NCBI RefSeq assembly: GCF_900465055.1
Contig: NZ_LS483250.1
Location: forward strand, 2,170,001 to 2,234,000
Source of the DNA: Moritella yayanosii
GTDB taxonomy: Bacteria > Pseudomonadota > Gammaproteobacteria > Enterobacterales > Moritellaceae
DNA length: 64,000 bases
Reading direction: 5' to 3'
Of the stretch, positions 55,587-64,000 are shown piece by piece. The position numbers and the translations under genes are program-made. The stretch's first letter is position 1. The number at the start of each line of letters is the position of its first letter. Under the pieces are notes generated by a model. The model was not told where the DNA came from. It saw only the letters and a program-made list of their open reading frames with translations, and searched no databases.

Positions 55587-56706
55587 CAGTTCAACGCAAG
55601 ATAAAACCGAAGAACCCACCCAGAAAAAACTAGATGATGCTAAAAAAGAAGGTCAAATAGCACGTTCAAAAGAGCTTGCTACTGCGGGTTTAATCTTAAT
55701 AAGTGGCTCTAGTTTGAGTTGGTTCGCCCCCTCTTTTAGTGCGTTTTTTAGTGCCTTATTTACCATTCAAATGCAGCTTACCCGAGAGGTCACTCGCGAC
55801 CCTCAATATATGGTCGTTATGTTGGGCGAAGCCATCATCAACATGCTCAAAGTATTAATTCCGTTTATTTTGGTATTAAACTTAACCACATTTTTGCTCG
55901 GTATAATGCCCGGTGGATTGATCTTTGTATTAAAAAATATTCAGCCCAAAATAAGTAAAATGAACCCTATTTCAGGGTTGAAACGCATGGTATCTAAAGA
56001 CACCATCATTGAACTTATCAAGTCCATATTAAAAATTTCGCTTATTAGTTTCACCTTGTATAAAGTGCTCAGTTTACATTGGCATGAATTGGCTGCAATG
56101 GCGCAAATGCCGCTCTTGAACGTCCTTAACAATGCCATGTATATCATGTCTATCACCCTCTCTTTTATGGGTGCGGCTTTATTAATCGTTGCTGCAATCG
56201 ACTTACCTTACCAAAAATGGTCGATGAATAAAAAGCTGAAGATGAGTAAACAAGAAATAAAAGATGAACATAAAGGCGCAGAGGGAAACCCCGAAATAAA
56301 ACAAAAAATCAAGCAAATCCAACGCCAAATGAGCCAAAAAAGAATTGATTCAGCCGTCCCGACAGCAGACTTTATTATTGTGAATCCCACTCACTATGCT
56401 GTTGCAGTTAAATACGATGCGGCGCGTAGTCAAGCACCATTTATTGTGGCTAAAGGTGTTGACACCATGGCCCTCCGGATCAAAGAAATTGCCGAAAGTC
56501 ATGATTTAGACATAATTGAAGCACCTGAATTAACGCGTGCTATTTATCACTCAACACAAGTTGACCAAGAAATACCCGCACAATTATATACCGCTGTCGC
56601 GTACATTCTAACGCATATAATGCAACTGAGTGCATACCGCAAAGGGCGTGGAAAACAGCCAAATACATTACCCAACTTTGAAATACCAGCAACGTTAAAA
56701 CGTTAA
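55579..56706 (+). CDS. flhB: Lateral export switch protein FlhB
   Basis: 375 residues. EEPTQKKLDDAKKEGQIARSKEL at the N-terminus, four TMs, a cytosolic domain with the autocleavage site N-P-T-H at 269-272, and VAVKYDAARSQAPFIVAKG after it. LafE acts on the cleaved domain to change substrate specificity. Confidence 0.97.
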   Translation: MSDSSTQDKTEEPTQKKLDDAKKEGQIARSKELATAGLILISGSSLSWFAPSFSAFFSALFTIQMQLTREVTRDPQYMVVMLGEAIINMLKVLIPFILVLNLTTFLLGIMPGGLIFVLKNIQPKISKMNPISGLKRMVSKDTIIELIKSILKISLISFTLYKVLSLHWHELAAMAQMPLLNVLNNAMYIMSITLSFMGAALLIVAAIDLPYQKWSMNKKLKMSKQEIKDEHKGAEGNPEIKQKIKQIQRQMSQKRIDSAVPTADFIIVNPTHYAVAVKYDAARSQAPFIVAKGVDTMALRIKEIAESHDLDIIEAPELTRAIYHSTQVDQEIPAQLYTAVAYILTHIMQLSAYRKGRGKQPNTLPNFEIPATLKR

Positions 56707-56721
56707 TTAAAGAGGTTATTC

Positions 56722-58797
56722 GTGAACTGGAACACCATAAAAAATATTAAAGTAAGTGTACCGATATTCTTACTCGCAGTCCTCGCAATGGTGATGCTGC
56801 CATTGCCAGCATGGATACTCGACAGCTTATTTACCTTCAACATTGTACTCTCAATACTCGTACTCTTAGTTGCGGTATCAGCAAAGCGTCCGCTGGATTT
56901 TTCTGTCTTTCCTACCGTGTTATTACTTGCAACATTATTACGATTAACGCTTAACGTCGCGTCAACCCGAATGGTATTACTACACGGCCATGAGGGTCCC
57001 GATGCTGTGGGTAAAGTAATCCAAGCGTTTGGTGAAGTTGTTATCGGCGGTAATTACGTTGTTGGTATGGTGGTCTTTATTATCTTAATGATCATCAATT
57101 TCGTTGTTATCACTAAAGGTGGAGAGCGCATTGCTGAAGTGTCAGCTCGTTTTACACTTGATGCGCTACCTGGTAAACAGATGGCTATCGATGCCGATCT
57201 CAATGCCGGCATTATCGATAAGGATCAAGCGAAAATCCGTCGTGCCGATGTTTCTCATGAAGCTGATTTTTATGGTTCGATGGACGGTGCCAGTAAATTT
57301 GTAAAAGGGGATGCAATTGCGAGTATGATGATCCTTTTCATTAACCTGATCGGTGGCTTGGCCATTGGTGTATTCCAAAATGATTTAAGTGTTACCGATG
57401 CTTTTCAACGTTTTGCATTGCTCACTATTGGTGATGGATTAGTTGCACAAATCCCGTCGCTATTATTAGCAACAGCCGCTGCTATTATCGTGACGCGTGT
57501 TAATAATGATGATGGTGAGCTATCGGGCCAGATTGGCCGCCAACTTTTAGCTAACCCAAGTGTCATTTATACCTCAGCAATCGTCATGCTGATACTTGGT
57601 CTCGTTCCGGGTATGCCAACATTTGTATTCTTAGTCTTCGCGGCTGTACTTGCTCTCGTGGGTTGGAAACAAAAAGACCACTTAACAGATCACGCGCCAA
57701 TTCAGCAAGCAGAAAAAATAGTTGAATCATTAACAAAAAGAGATGAACCGCTGAAATGGAGTGACTTACCGATTATCGATTGCTTGTCTATTGAACTTGG
57801 CTATCAGCTCGTTTCATTAGTAGATCAAGAACAAGATGGTGAATTACTCAATCGTATTCGAGGTATTCGCAAAACCAACTCTGAAAAAATGGGTTTCTTA
57901 ATACCAGAAGTGCGTATAAAAGATAACCTAACATTAAAACCGAGTGAATATCGCATTAAACTCAATGGAGCCAAAGTCGCAGAAGCTTCTGTTAAACATG
58001 ACCAGTTACTTGCGATAAAATCAGGTGAAATATTTGGTACCTTAGACGGTGAGATAACACGTGATCCAGCTTACAACATGGAAGCAGTTTGGATCTCTCC
58101 AAACATGAAATCAAAAGCGCTCAATCTCGGTTATTCTGTGGTTGATTGTCCAACGGTCATTGCCACACACGTTAGTAAAATAATTCGTGACAACTTGGCT
58201 GAGATATTTGGTTATAATGAAAATGAAGCGCTAATGGAAAGACTCCAAAGTTTATCGCCAAAACTCAGCGATAATTTGGAGAAAGCACTAACAAATAATG
58301 ATCAACTTAAAGTTTTCCGCCAGTTACTCCGAGAGCAAGTGCCGTTAGTTGATATTGCGAATATTGCGACCACTATTATTGATTCAGCTGAAACGACCAA
58401 AGACCCTATTTTATTAAGTTCTGATATTCGTTGCACCTTAAAACGTAGTCTGATCACACTCGCTATTGGCGATAGAACCAAACTGAATACCTTTACCCTT
58501 GCTGATGAATTAGAACAAACGCTGCTTACAGCATTAAACCAATCTCAGCAAGAAGCTAAAACCGCAATAGATAGCTTCCCAATAGATCCAAGTTTATTAA
58601 GTAAATTACAACAAAAAATGCCGACAGTAAAAGAACAATTACAACAAAATGGTCATCCCGCCACCCTATTAGTGACACCGCAACTGCGTCCATTACTTGC
58701 ACGCTATGCACGATCGTTTGCTAAAGGATTATCGGTTTTATCTTACAATGAAATACCTGAACATATTCAGGTTGATGTTGTGGGAACCTTGGGATAA
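56722..58797 (+). CDS. flhA: Lateral export gate protein FlhA
   Basis: 691 residues starting with GTG (AGAGG upstream). Eight TMs lie in the first 340 residues, with the family signature RLTLNVASTRMVLLHGHEGPDAVGKVIQAFGEVVIGGNYVVGMVVFIILMIINFVVITKG and FTLDALPGKQMAIDADLNAG. The large cytosolic docking domain for FliJ and chaperone-substrate complexes follows. It is the last gene of the fliM operon. Confidence 0.97.
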   Translation: MNWNTIKNIKVSVPIFLLAVLAMVMLPLPAWILDSLFTFNIVLSILVLLVAVSAKRPLDFSVFPTVLLLATLLRLTLNVASTRMVLLHGHEGPDAVGKVIQAFGEVVIGGNYVVGMVVFIILMIINFVVITKGGERIAEVSARFTLDALPGKQMAIDADLNAGIIDKDQAKIRRADVSHEADFYGSMDGASKFVKGDAIASMMILFINLIGGLAIGVFQNDLSVTDAFQRFALLTIGDGLVAQIPSLLLATAAAIIVTRVNNDDGELSGQIGRQLLANPSVIYTSAIVMLILGLVPGMPTFVFLVFAAVLALVGWKQKDHLTDHAPIQQAEKIVESLTKRDEPLKWSDLPIIDCLSIELGYQLVSLVDQEQDGELLNRIRGIRKTNSEKMGFLIPEVRIKDNLTLKPSEYRIKLNGAKVAEASVKHDQLLAIKSGEIFGTLDGEITRDPAYNMEAVWISPNMKSKALNLGYSVVDCPTVIATHVSKIIRDNLAEIFGYNENEALMERLQSLSPKLSDNLEKALTNNDQLKVFRQLLREQVPLVDIANIATTIIDSAETTKDPILLSSDIRCTLKRSLITLAIGDRTKLNTFTLADELEQTLLTALNQSQQEAKTAIDSFPIDPSLLSKLQQKMPTVKEQLQQNGHPATLLVTPQLRPLLARYARSFAKGLSVLSYNEIPEHIQVDVVGTLG

Positions 58798-58907
58798 TTA
58801 ATGTCGCGTTATTCGGATAACTAAACTGCGCCCGTTACCTGAATGGATCCGATACCGACTCCCAACAACCTTAGCATTTCATTGCAAACTAAATATCAGC
58901 CAATAAA

Positions 58908-58929
58908 AAAGCAGCCCGAGAGCTGCTTT
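58908..58929. terminator. Bidirectional terminator between flhA and guaA
   Basis: aaagcagc-ccgaga-gctgcttt with A-rich and T-rich flanks. It can serve flhA (plus) and guaA (minus), which converge. Confidence 0.8.
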
Positions 58930-58953
58930 CATATTCATATCAGTATTTACTGC

Positions 58954-58984
58954 TTAACTACTTACTTAACTACTTACTTAACTA
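58954..58984. repeat. 12-bp tandem repeat beside guaA
   Basis: ttaactacttac, repeated 2.6 times exactly, starts 24 bp after the terminator and ends 9 bp before the guaA stop. No function is seen. Confidence 0.9.
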
Positions 58985-58992
58985 GGTGAGGA

Positions 58993-60573
58993 TTATTCCC
59001 ACTCAATTGTTGCAGGTGGCTTACCAGATACATCGTAAACTACTCGAGAAATACCATCAATTTCATTAATGATACGGTTTGATACATGACCGATCAAATC
59101 ATACGGAAGATGTGACCAACGCGCGGTCATAAAGTCGATTGTTTCAACACAGCGTAGTGCGACTACCCAATCGTATTTACGGCAATCACCCATTACACCG
59201 ACAGAGCGTACCGGTAAAAACACCACAAATGCTTGGCTTACTTTATGGTAAAGATCCGCTTTATGTAACTCTTCAATGAAGATAGCGTCAGCACGACGTA
59301 ATAGGTCGCAATACTCTTTCTTCACTTCACCAAGTACACGCACACCTAGACCTGGCCCAGGGAATGGGTGACGGTAAAGCATGTCGTATGGTAGACCTAA
59401 TTCAAGACCAATCTTACGCACTTCATCTTTAAATAATTCACGTAATGGCTCAATAAGACCCATTGCCATATCGTCAGGTAAACCACCGACGTTATGGTGT
59501 GATTTAATCACGTGTGCTTTACCGTTTTTGGTCGCTGCAGATTCGATAACATCAGGGTAGATAGTACCTTGTGCTAACCATCTGGCATTGGTTAATTTCT
59601 TTGATTCTTCATCAAATATTTCAACAAATACACGGCCGATAATTTTACGCTTAACTTCAGGATCATGTTCGCCAGCCATTTGATCTAGAAAACGATCTTC
59701 AGCTTTTACGTGAACAATTTTCAACCCAAAACGATCACCAAACATATCCATTACTTGCTGACCTTCGTTTAAACGAAGCAAACCATTATCAACAAATACA
59801 CAAGTCAGTTTATCGCCGATGGCACGTTGTAATAACATCGCAACAACAGATGAATCAACACCACCAGATAGACCTAAGATAACTTCATCATCACCGATCT
59901 GCGCTTTCATACGTGCAATTGCATCATCGATGATTGAGCTTGACGTCCAAAGTCCATCACAGCCACAGATATCTTTCGCAAAGTGCGCAAGCATACGCTC
60001 ACCTTGACGAGTATGTGTTACTTCTGGGTGAAATTGCACACCGTAAAAACGTTTCTCTTCATTTGCCATCGCAGCAAACTCACAAGTCGCGGTATTAGCA
60101 ACCGTTACAAAACCTTCAGGGATAGCAGCAACTTTATCACCGTGGCTCATCCATACGTCTAATAGTGCTTTACCAGAATCCGATACCGCATCTTCGATAG
60201 ACTTGAACAGCGCAGAAGGCGTTTGCATCTCGATTTGTGCATAACCAAATTCGCCTTCGCCTGTCCCTTTAATGACTTTGCCACCAAGTTGCTCAGACAT
60301 TGTTTGCATACCATAACAGATACCCAGTACAGGTACGCCTGCGTTGAATACATATTCAGGAGCTCGTGGTGAACCCGCTTCTGTTACGCTTTCTGGGCCA
60401 CCAGCAAGGATAATACCGTTTGGATTGAATTCACGGATTGCCGCTTCATCTACGTCCCATGTCCATAATTCACAGTAAACCCCGATTTCACGGATACGAC
60501 GCGCGATTAGCTGCGTATATTGAGAACCAAAGTCCAGGATTAGGATTTTTTGTTCATGAATATTTGTGGTCAT
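58993..60573 (-). CDS. guaA: GMP synthase (glutamine-hydrolysing)
   Basis: 526 residues. Class I glutamine amidotransferase: [19 protein letters not shown], nucleophile Cys in [11 protein letters not shown], His-Glu pair in FHPEVTH. ATP-pyrophosphatase domain with LSGGVDSSV (P-loop), and the C-terminal dimerisation domain ending [18 protein letters not shown]. It converts XMP to GMP. It follows guaB. Confidence 0.98.
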   Translation of the reverse strand: MTTNIHEQKILILDFGSQYTQLIARRIREIGVYCELWTWDVDEAAIREFNPNGIILAGGPESVTEAGSPRAPEYVFNAGVPVLGICYGMQTMSEQLGGKVIKGTGEGEFGYAQIEMQTPSALFKSIEDAVSDSGKALLDVWMSHGDKVAAIPEGFVTVANTATCEFAAMANEEKRFYGVQFHPEVTHTRQGERMLAHFAKDICGCDGLWTSSSIIDDAIARMKAQIGDDEVILGLSGGVDSSVVAMLLQRAIGDKLTCVFVDNGLLRLNEGQQVMDMFGDRFGLKIVHVKAEDRFLDQMAGEHDPEVKRKIIGRVFVEIFDEESKKLTNARWLAQGTIYPDVIESAATKNGKAHVIKSHHNVGGLPDDMAMGLIEPLRELFKDEVRKIGLELGLPYDMLYRHPFPGPGLGVRVLGEVKKEYCDLLRRADAIFIEELHKADLYHKVSQAFVVFLPVRSVGVMGDCRKYDWVVALRCVETIDFMTARWSHLPYDLIGHVSNRIINEIDGISRVVYDVSGKPPATIEWE

Positions 60574-60685
60574 TAAAGATATTCCTGTAAATATATTTAG
60601 TCGTTATGTTTGTAATAATAGTAAGAGGAGACACTTGCCTCCTCTTACATTATCAGTTTCTAACTATCTGTTCAGCTAAGCTAGC

Positions 60686-62149
60686 TTAGTTTGAACGGTA
60701 GTTTGGCGCTTCTTTAGTCATGATCACATCGTGAACATGGCTTTCTGTGATGCCAGAACCGGTGATACGAACGAATTCAGCTTTGGTGTTCATCTCATGG
60801 ATAGTTGCACAACCAGTTAGACCCATTGAAGAACGAATACCACCCATTTGTTGATGGATGATTTCTTTCAATTTGCCTTTATAAGGAACACGGCCTTCAA
60901 TACCTTCTGGTACTAATTTGTCAGCTGCGTTTTCTGATTGGAAGTAACGGTCAGATGAACCCTTAGACATAGCGCCTAATGAACCCATACCACGGTAAGA
61001 TTTGTATGCACGACCTTGGTAAAGTTCAACTTCACCCGGTGCTTCTTCAGTACCAGCGAACATAGAACCAACCATCACACATGATGCACCAGCAGCAAGT
61101 GCTTTGGCGATATCACCAGAGAAACGGATACCACCATCAGCGATAACTGGAATACCAGTACCTTCTAATGCCGTTACAGCGTCATTGATTGCCGTAATTT
61201 GCGGCACACCAACACCAGTAACGATACGGGTAGTACAGATTGAACCAGGGCCGATACCTACTTTCACACAGCTAACGCCAGCGTCAACTAATGCCAGAGC
61301 ACCAACGCCAGTTGCAACGTTACCACCGATAATTTCTAAATCAGGGTATGCCGCGCGTGTTTCTTTAATGCGGTTTAAAACACCTTGAGAATGACCGTGA
61401 GATGAATCAATTAATAATACATCCACGCCCGCTGCTACTAATGCGTCGATACGTTCGGCAGTAGAACCACCAGCACCTACAGCAGCACCTACACGTAAAC
61501 GACCTAATTCGTCTTTACATGCATTTGGTTTTTTCTCAGCTTGTTTAAAATCTTTAACTGTGATCATACCCGTTAGTTTAAAGTCTTCATTTACTGCAAG
61601 TACTTTTTCAATACGGTGTTTGTGCATAAGACCAAGTACTTCTTCACGAGGAGCATCTCGTCCTACTGTCACTAAACGATCTTTCGGTGTCATCACAGAT
61701 TCAACTAGGGCAGTTAAATCATCAACAAAACGTACATCACGACCAGTAATGATACCCACTAGGTCATTGGCTTCGGTTACTACAGGAAAGCCAGCAAAAC
61801 CGTATTGCTTAGCGAGTTCAGCAACCGCAGCAATAGTCATATCAGGTTTTACAGTAACGGGCTCAGCAACAATACCACTTACATATTTTTTAACTAAACG
61901 TACTTCCGCTGCTTGGCGTTCAATAGACATATTTTTGTGAACGAAACCAATACCACCTTCTTCAGCTAACGCGATCGCTAAACGGCCTTCAGTTACTGTG
62001 TCCATCGCAGCAGCAAGCATAGGGATATTTAGTTGGATGTTTTTTGTTAGTTGAGTTTTGAGGTCAGCATCGTTCGGTAAAATAGTTGAATGAGCAGGTA
62101 CAAGTAGTACGTCATCAAAGGTAAGGGCTTCTTTGGCAATTCTTAGCAT
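60686..62149 (-). CDS. guaB: IMP dehydrogenase
   Basis: 487 residues from the ATG at 62149, giving the typical start [22 protein letters not shown] 14-codon extension upstream lacks conservation. Two CBS domains (about 92-200) sit inside the barrel. The active-site Cys loop is [21 protein letters not shown], and the flap contains [10 protein letters not shown]. It converts IMP to XMP. Confidence 0.98.
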   Translation of the reverse strand: MLRIAKEALTFDDVLLVPAHSTILPNDADLKTQLTKNIQLNIPMLAAAMDTVTEGRLAIALAEEGGIGFVHKNMSIERQAAEVRLVKKYVSGIVAEPVTVKPDMTIAAVAELAKQYGFAGFPVVTEANDLVGIITGRDVRFVDDLTALVESVMTPKDRLVTVGRDAPREEVLGLMHKHRIEKVLAVNEDFKLTGMITVKDFKQAEKKPNACKDELGRLRVGAAVGAGGSTAERIDALVAAGVDVLLIDSSHGHSQGVLNRIKETRAAYPDLEIIGGNVATGVGALALVDAGVSCVKVGIGPGSICTTRIVTGVGVPQITAINDAVTALEGTGIPVIADGGIRFSGDIAKALAAGASCVMVGSMFAGTEEAPGEVELYQGRAYKSYRGMGSLGAMSKGSSDRYFQSENAADKLVPEGIEGRVPYKGKLKEIIHQQMGGIRSSMGLTGCATIHEMNTKAEFVRITGSGITESHVHDVIMTKEAPNYRSN

Positions 62150-62377
62150 GGGCAATATCTCACCTTGTATAAGGTATAAAATGGACGACATATTTGGTAT
62201 AAATATTGCGGACGAATTATATTGATAGTTAGGTGGGAAAGCAAATTATATTTCAACTTTTTTTAGTTGTCATTGATCTTAATGCCCTTTAAAAAGCAAA
62301 GCTGCTACAATGTCTCGACAATGGTGCCGACGCAATTACACCTAATTTTAACTGCTTAACGCTTAGAGAGCCTTATT

Positions 62378-63700
62378 TTGAACAATGCCAATATTTATAC
62401 CGTGACTCATTTAAATGCCAGCGTTAGGCAATTGCTCGAATCAGAGATGGGGACACTGTGGTTAACCGGTGAGATCTCCAACTTTGTCGCCCCGGCATCT
62501 GGGCATTGGTATTTATCCCTCAAAGATAGTCGTTCACAAGTTCGCTGTGCCATGTTTAAAGGCAATAACCGTCGGGTGACATTCCGCCCAGCCAACGGCC
62601 AGCAAGTATTAGCCAAAGTACGCGTGACTATGTATGAGCCGCGGGGGGAATATCAGTTAGTCATTGAATCATTAAGCCCAGCGGGCGATGGCTTATTACA
62701 ACAGCAATATGAACAGTTAAAGGCATCATTAGACGCACAAGGTTATTTTGCTCAAGAACATAAAAAAGCCCTGCCCTTACATCCTAAACGCATTGGTATT
62801 GTCACGTCGGCAACCGGTGCTGCGGTACATGATATTTTGACCGTACTTGAACGTCGTAGTCCTACCTTATCGGTGATTATCTACCCAACCTTGGTACAAG
62901 GCGCACAAGCAGCATCAGCGATTGTTAATGCCATTAATATTGCCAATCAGCGTAACGAAGTGGATCTGTTAATTGTTGGTCGTGGTGGCGGTTCGTTAGA
63001 AGATCTCTGGTGCTTTAATGAAGCAAGCGTCGCCGAAGCTATTTTTAACAGTCAATTACCGATTATCAGCGCAGTAGGCCACGAGATCGACGTCACTATC
63101 GCCGATTTCGTCGCCGATATGCGCGCCCCGACCCCTTCTGCGGCGGCTGAATTAGTCAGTCAAGATCAAGCACATTTACAGCAACAAGTAACCAACCTAA
63201 GCCAGCGTTTAAACAAAGCCATACAAACCCAGTTAGCGAAAAAACAACATCAGCAGCGTTACTTACAACAATCCTTGATAAACCAGCATCCGCAGCATAA
63301 ACTGCAGCAACAAAATCAAAAACTCGATGAACTCAGCCTACGTTTAAATCAAGCGGTTAATCGCCACATCAGCAAACAGAAATTACACTTAACCCAGCTA
63401 ACAGGCCGATTACAGTCGCGCTCACCAATGCATAAATTTACCGCGATGCAGCAACAACAAGCCAATTTGCAAACGCGTTTACACACTGCCATGCAACGTC
63501 GTATACAACAAGAACAAAGTCATTTACAAAATCTGGCACAGCAATTACAAACGGTCAGTCCGTTAGCCACATTAACCCGTGGTTATTCAATTACCCAGAA
63601 TGACCAACAACAAGTCATCACCTCGGTAGCCAAATTAAAATCTGGCGACAAGCTGATCACCCGCTTTACCGATGGTGAAATACAATCAACGATTGATTAA
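62378..63700 (+). CDS. xseA: Exodeoxyribonuclease VII large subunit
   Basis: 440 residues. It starts with TTG at 62378 (GAGAG upstream; no better ATG in frame). An N-terminal OB-fold ([34 protein letters not shown]) is followed by the catalytic domain with [67 protein letters not shown] long Gln-rich coiled-coil region follows. It needs XseB, not in this window. Confidence 0.96.
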   Translation: MNNANIYTVTHLNASVRQLLESEMGTLWLTGEISNFVAPASGHWYLSLKDSRSQVRCAMFKGNNRRVTFRPANGQQVLAKVRVTMYEPRGEYQLVIESLSPAGDGLLQQQYEQLKASLDAQGYFAQEHKKALPLHPKRIGIVTSATGAAVHDILTVLERRSPTLSVIIYPTLVQGAQAASAIVNAINIANQRNEVDLLIVGRGGGSLEDLWCFNEASVAEAIFNSQLPIISAVGHEIDVTIADFVADMRAPTPSAAAELVSQDQAHLQQQVTNLSQRLNKAIQTQLAKKQHQQRYLQQSLINQHPQHKLQQQNQKLDELSLRLNQAVNRHISKQKLHLTQLTGRLQSRSPMHKFTAMQQQQANLQTRLHTAMQRRIQQEQSHLQNLAQQLQTVSPLATLTRGYSITQNDQQQVITSVAKLKSGDKLITRFTDGEIQSTID

Positions 63701-63839
63701 TACCAAACAATCAACCCTATAATGACAGTAAGTCATATATATAAAGTGGTAAAATAATGAATAAATCCCTTGTGTTATCCATGATTTGGTCGATAACCTG
63801 ATTAGCTCATCATCATGGTAATCACAAGGCAGTCTCTAC

Positions 63840-64000
63840 ATGAAATCGATTAAAAATACTTACTCTTCCTACTTCATTGCGTTTATGCTCGCAATCATGG
63901 TGTTAACAACCGTTGGAATTAAAACCTTTGTCTCACCAGAATTACTTAAATCTTCAGAAAATCTCATCCATAAGTCATTACAAAAAGTCGCTGAAAACGT
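63840..64000 (+). CDS. Partial: N-terminus of a membrane (sensor-type) protein
   Basis: 53 codons, cut by the window edge. A Lys-rich start is followed by one hydrophobic helix (SSYFIAFMLAIMVLTTVGI) and then a polar extracytoplasmic stretch. This resembles the start of a chemoreceptor, sensor kinase or diguanylate cyclase. The family cannot be decided. The 139 bp before it contain only a 14-codon frame (MNKSLVLSMIWSIT), not supported as a gene. Confidence 0.6.
   Translation, partial: MKSIKNTYSSYFIAFMLAIMVLTTVGIKTFVSPELLKSSENLIHKSLQKVAEN

Noticed and set aside
63757-63801. 14-codon frame before the last partial gene as a leader peptide
   Set aside because: No convincing ribosome site context or following hairpin was seen.

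Overview
The window is AT-rich gammaproteobacterial DNA from a marine, Vibrio/Moritella-like bacterium. This placement rests on protein character: standard gamma-type tgt-queA-yajC-secD-secF, guaBA and xseA, plus a polar-type laf (lateral flagellar) gene set. The genus is inference; Moritella or a close relative is my best guess. No rRNA, tRNA, IS element or CRISPR array was recognised.

Left part (1-18.4 kb), accessory genes. A hybrid histidine kinase faces a periplasmic solute-binding protein gene that carries a G9 tract. Next is a NADAR-RibA fusion gene whose GTP cyclohydrolase II half has decayed behind an in-frame stop. A cytochrome b561-type protein and an EamA exporter follow; the exporter is preceded by a 20-codon leader peptide gene, very rich in Tyr, Phe and Trp, and by competing hairpins. 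Two iron-siderophore loci come next. The first has an AraC/PchR-like regulator, a Fur box, a TonB receptor, a decayed FecCD permease and an ATPase with a mutated Walker A lysine. The second is complete: ATPase, two permeases, a binding protein and a FhuA-like receptor, with two Fur boxes.

Middle (18.4-24.1 kb): secF, secD, yajC, tgt and queA, all on the minus strand.

Core of the window (24.1-58.8 kb): one uninterrupted lateral flagellar island of about 34.6 kb between queA and guaA. In physical order it contains a PilZ protein, lafU, lafT, lafS, lafF, lafE, lafD, fliS, fliD, lafA, a flagellin-tail protein, flgL to flgB (minus), flgA-flgM-flgN (plus), fliJ to fliE, lafK and motY (minus), then fliM-N-P-Q-R-flhB-flhA (plus). 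The hierarchy is partly readable. LafK is a sigma54 activator, and a good -24/-12 site precedes flgB. LafS is the late sigma factor, FlgM its anti-sigma, and two promoters with the identical element TGTCGCTT precede lafA and flgM. The PilZ gene translationally coupled to the stator genes suggests c-di-GMP control of lateral motors.

Right end (58.8-64 kb): guaA and guaB (minus), xseA (plus) and the first 53 codons of a membrane protein that runs off the window.
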